NCBI GenBank assembly: GCA_964514665.1
Contig: CAZESH010000003.1
Location: forward strand, 1-44,570
Length of the DNA: 44,570 nucleotides
Origin: CAZESH01 sp964514665
Lineage (GTDB): Bacteria; Bacillota; Bacilli; Paenibacillales; KCTC-25726
Reading direction: 5' to 3'
The notes beneath the pieces were generated by a model that was not told where the DNA came from, ran no database searches, and saw only the letters and a list, made by a program, of their open reading frames with translations. Shown piece by piece: positions 43,392 through 44,570 of the stretch; within the stretch, counting starts at the first letter, position 1, and each line of letters opens with the position of its first letter. The position numbers and the translations under genes are program-made.

Positions 43392-44369
43392 CTAAAATAT
43401 TCTGTAGTTGGCAAACCGATAGGCCAACACGTAAGACAGCGAGATAAAAACGAGAGATACCAGGGATTTGAACAATCCGACAGCGGTAGCCACACCATAT
43501 TGAGACTGCAGAAGACCTATTCGGTAAATAAAAGTATCGAGAATATCGCCGCTTTGATATACCTGCGGATTGTATAAATTAAAAACTTGATCAAAACCGG
43601 CGTTCAAAACGTTTCCCAAGCTCAATGTGCCAAGCAGGATGATGATCGGCAATATGCCCGGCAGCGTAATGTGTAGCGTTTGTTTCCAGCGGCCGGCCCC
43701 GTCGATCTCCGCAGCCTCATACAGCGCAGGATTAATGGCAGTTAATGCGGCCAAATAAACGATTGTGCTGAAGCCGAATTCTTTCCATACTTCCGAGGTT
43801 ACGAGAACGTACGGAAACCATTTGTTGTCCCCGAGAAAAAAAATCGGATGAATGCCGAATGCCGCAAGCAACTGATTAACGATACCTGTTGAAGGAGAAA
43901 GGATGTCAATGAGGATTCCGCCTAAAATCACCCAGGAGAGGAAGTGCGGCAAATAAATCAGCGTTTGGACGCTTCGCTTGAATAAGGCATTTCTTACTTC
44001 ATTAAGAAGCAGCGCACTGATAATAGGCGCAATAAATCCGGCAATGATTTTCATCGTTGCGATATAGACCGTATTATAAAGAATTTGTCCCGTATCCGGC
44101 ATCTTCATGACGTACTTAAAATTATCCAATCCGATCCACTGCGAGCCGAATATCCCCTTAACGGGAATGAATCTTTCAAAGGCAATCACTACTCCTGCCA
44201 TCGGCACATAATGATAGATCATGACTAGCAGCAAACCCGGCAGTATCATCAAATGCAGCGGCCATTCCCTCACCAATCCGCCTCTTTTTTTCAAACGGAC
44301 GGAGGCTTTATTTGTCAGCGTAAACGGACGAAATACTGACAACCCGCCGCCCGGCTCTTTTTTCAACAC
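43392..44369 (-). CDS. CUT1 ABC transporter permease, LplB-like
   Basis: 325 residues with six helices. The N-terminal region reads MILPGLLLVMIYHYVPMAGVVIAFE, then WIGLDNFKYV. The EAA loop is ALYEAAEIDGAGRWKQTLHI, and NLYNPQVYQSGDILDTFIYRIGL is the LplB signature. It pairs with the LplC-like gene to form the channel. The start is GTG with GGAGGG 7 bases upstream. A partial terminator separates it from the binding-protein gene, which would lower permease relative to binding protein. Confidence 0.92.
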   Translation of the reverse strand: MLKKEPGGGLSVFRPFTLTNKASVRLKKRGGLVREWPLHLMILPGLLLVMIYHYVPMAGVVIAFERFIPVKGIFGSQWIGLDNFKYVMKMPDTGQILYNTVYIATMKIIAGFIAPIISALLLNEVRNALFKRSVQTLIYLPHFLSWVILGGILIDILSPSTGIVNQLLAAFGIHPIFFLGDNKWFPYVLVTSEVWKEFGFSTIVYLAALTAINPALYEAAEIDGAGRWKQTLHITLPGILPIIILLGTLSLGNVLNAGFDQVFNLYNPQVYQSGDILDTFIYRIGLLQSQYGVATAVGLFKSLVSLVFISLSYVLAYRFANYRIF

Positions 44370-44399
44370 GCTTTATCCCTCCAATTCTGACAGCCAGGT

Positions 44400-44438
44400 G
44401 AAAAAAAGGGGGGAGACCTCTTCCTAAAGCTCCCCCCG
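44400..44438 (-). terminator. Intra-operon terminator/attenuator after the binding-protein gene
   Basis: GGGGGGA (44408-44414) pairs with TCCCCCC (44431-44437), followed on the minus strand by a run of seven U. Such elements between binding protein and permease genes give more binding protein than channel. Confidence 0.85.
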
Positions 44439-44453
44439 AATATGGTTTACTTC

Positions 44454-44570
44454 TTATTGCTTGTTGGTCGTGGAATACCAATCGTTTACTTCCTTCGTGA
44501 TCGCATCCCCGCCAAGGTTTTTCCATTCGGCAACAAACTTGTCGAAGTCATCGATTGGAGACTGATTGGT
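44454..44570 (-). CDS. Extracellular solute-binding protein, C-terminal end (continues beyond window)
   Basis: Only the last 38 residues lie in the window: the frame is open to the edge and ends in WYSTTNKQ with TAA. SPIDDFDKFVAEWKNLGGD followed by AITKEVNDWY is the usual C-terminal helix of the large LplA-type lipoproteins of this importer branch. Its position directly before the two permease genes supports the call. Confidence 0.8.
   Translation of the reverse strand, partial: TNQSPIDDFDKFVAEWKNLGGDAITKEVNDWYSTTNKQ

Overview
The window looks like chromosome from a Paenibacillus-type Firmicute. The signs are strong AGGAGG-like ribosome binding sites, many hairpin-plus-U-tract terminators, YesM/YesN-type two-component genes beside sugar ABC transporters, LplB/LplC-type permeases, 'stalk' (copper amine oxidase N-terminal-like) secreted proteins, a YkuI-like EAL protein and an IS110 element. 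This assignment is by gene style, not by a database match.

Layout. 1-2.6 kb: the tail of an aldo/keto reductase, then an IS110-family element lying between two inverted copies of a hairpin-bearing repeat. 2.6-5.5 kb: an Old Yellow Enzyme homologue, a xylulokinase and a fragment of a glyoxalase-fold gene. 5.5-9.6 kb: a VCBS-type lipoprotein, a glutathione-independent formaldehyde dehydrogenase-like enzyme with a cre-like box, and an unusual AbrB-AbrB-zinc ribbon-CHAD fusion. 9.8-13.5 kb: a GH2 beta-mannosidase and a LacI-family regulator. 13.7-16.8 kb: a secreted HtrA-like protease and a stalk-domain protein. 17-20.3 kb: a cyclic-di-GMP locus, with an EAL protein convergent to a chemotaxis receptor whose leader carries a GEMM-I riboswitch and a terminator. 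20.3-21 kb: a small HTH protein and a cold-shock gene whose leader contains a terminator-like hairpin. 21-29.2 kb: a ribose/xylose-type ABC importer (ATPase, permease, binding protein) followed by YesN, YesM and a membrane-anchored sugar-binding protein. 29.4-32.3 kb: an alpha/beta hydrolase and two decayed genes (a WYL regulator and a DHA2 drug transporter), both with internal deletions. 32.4-34.9 kb: an XRE/MmyB regulator, an ECF-like sigma factor preceded by a 9-copy hexamer repeat, and a ClpP paralogue; the last two diverge from a region holding two near-identical 20-bp operators. 35-44.6 kb: a minus-strand cluster with an oligosaccharide-type importer (binding protein, LplB, LplC) and four putative hydrolase/phosphoesterase proteins.

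The best candidate for an undescribed system is the last cluster. It holds two paralogous CehA/McbA-type PHP proteins, one with an N-terminal HCX5R tyrosine/dual-specificity phosphatase-like domain, then a small PHP phosphoesterase and a calcineurin-type phosphoesterase with a beta-propeller-like tail. All lie downstream of a CUT1-type importer. My inference is that it imports and dismantles a phosphorylated or ester-linked glyco-compound; the substrate cannot be read from the sequence. Other notable items are the AbrB-CHAD fusion, the riboswitch-controlled receptor, and the paired operators linking the sigma factor and ClpP.
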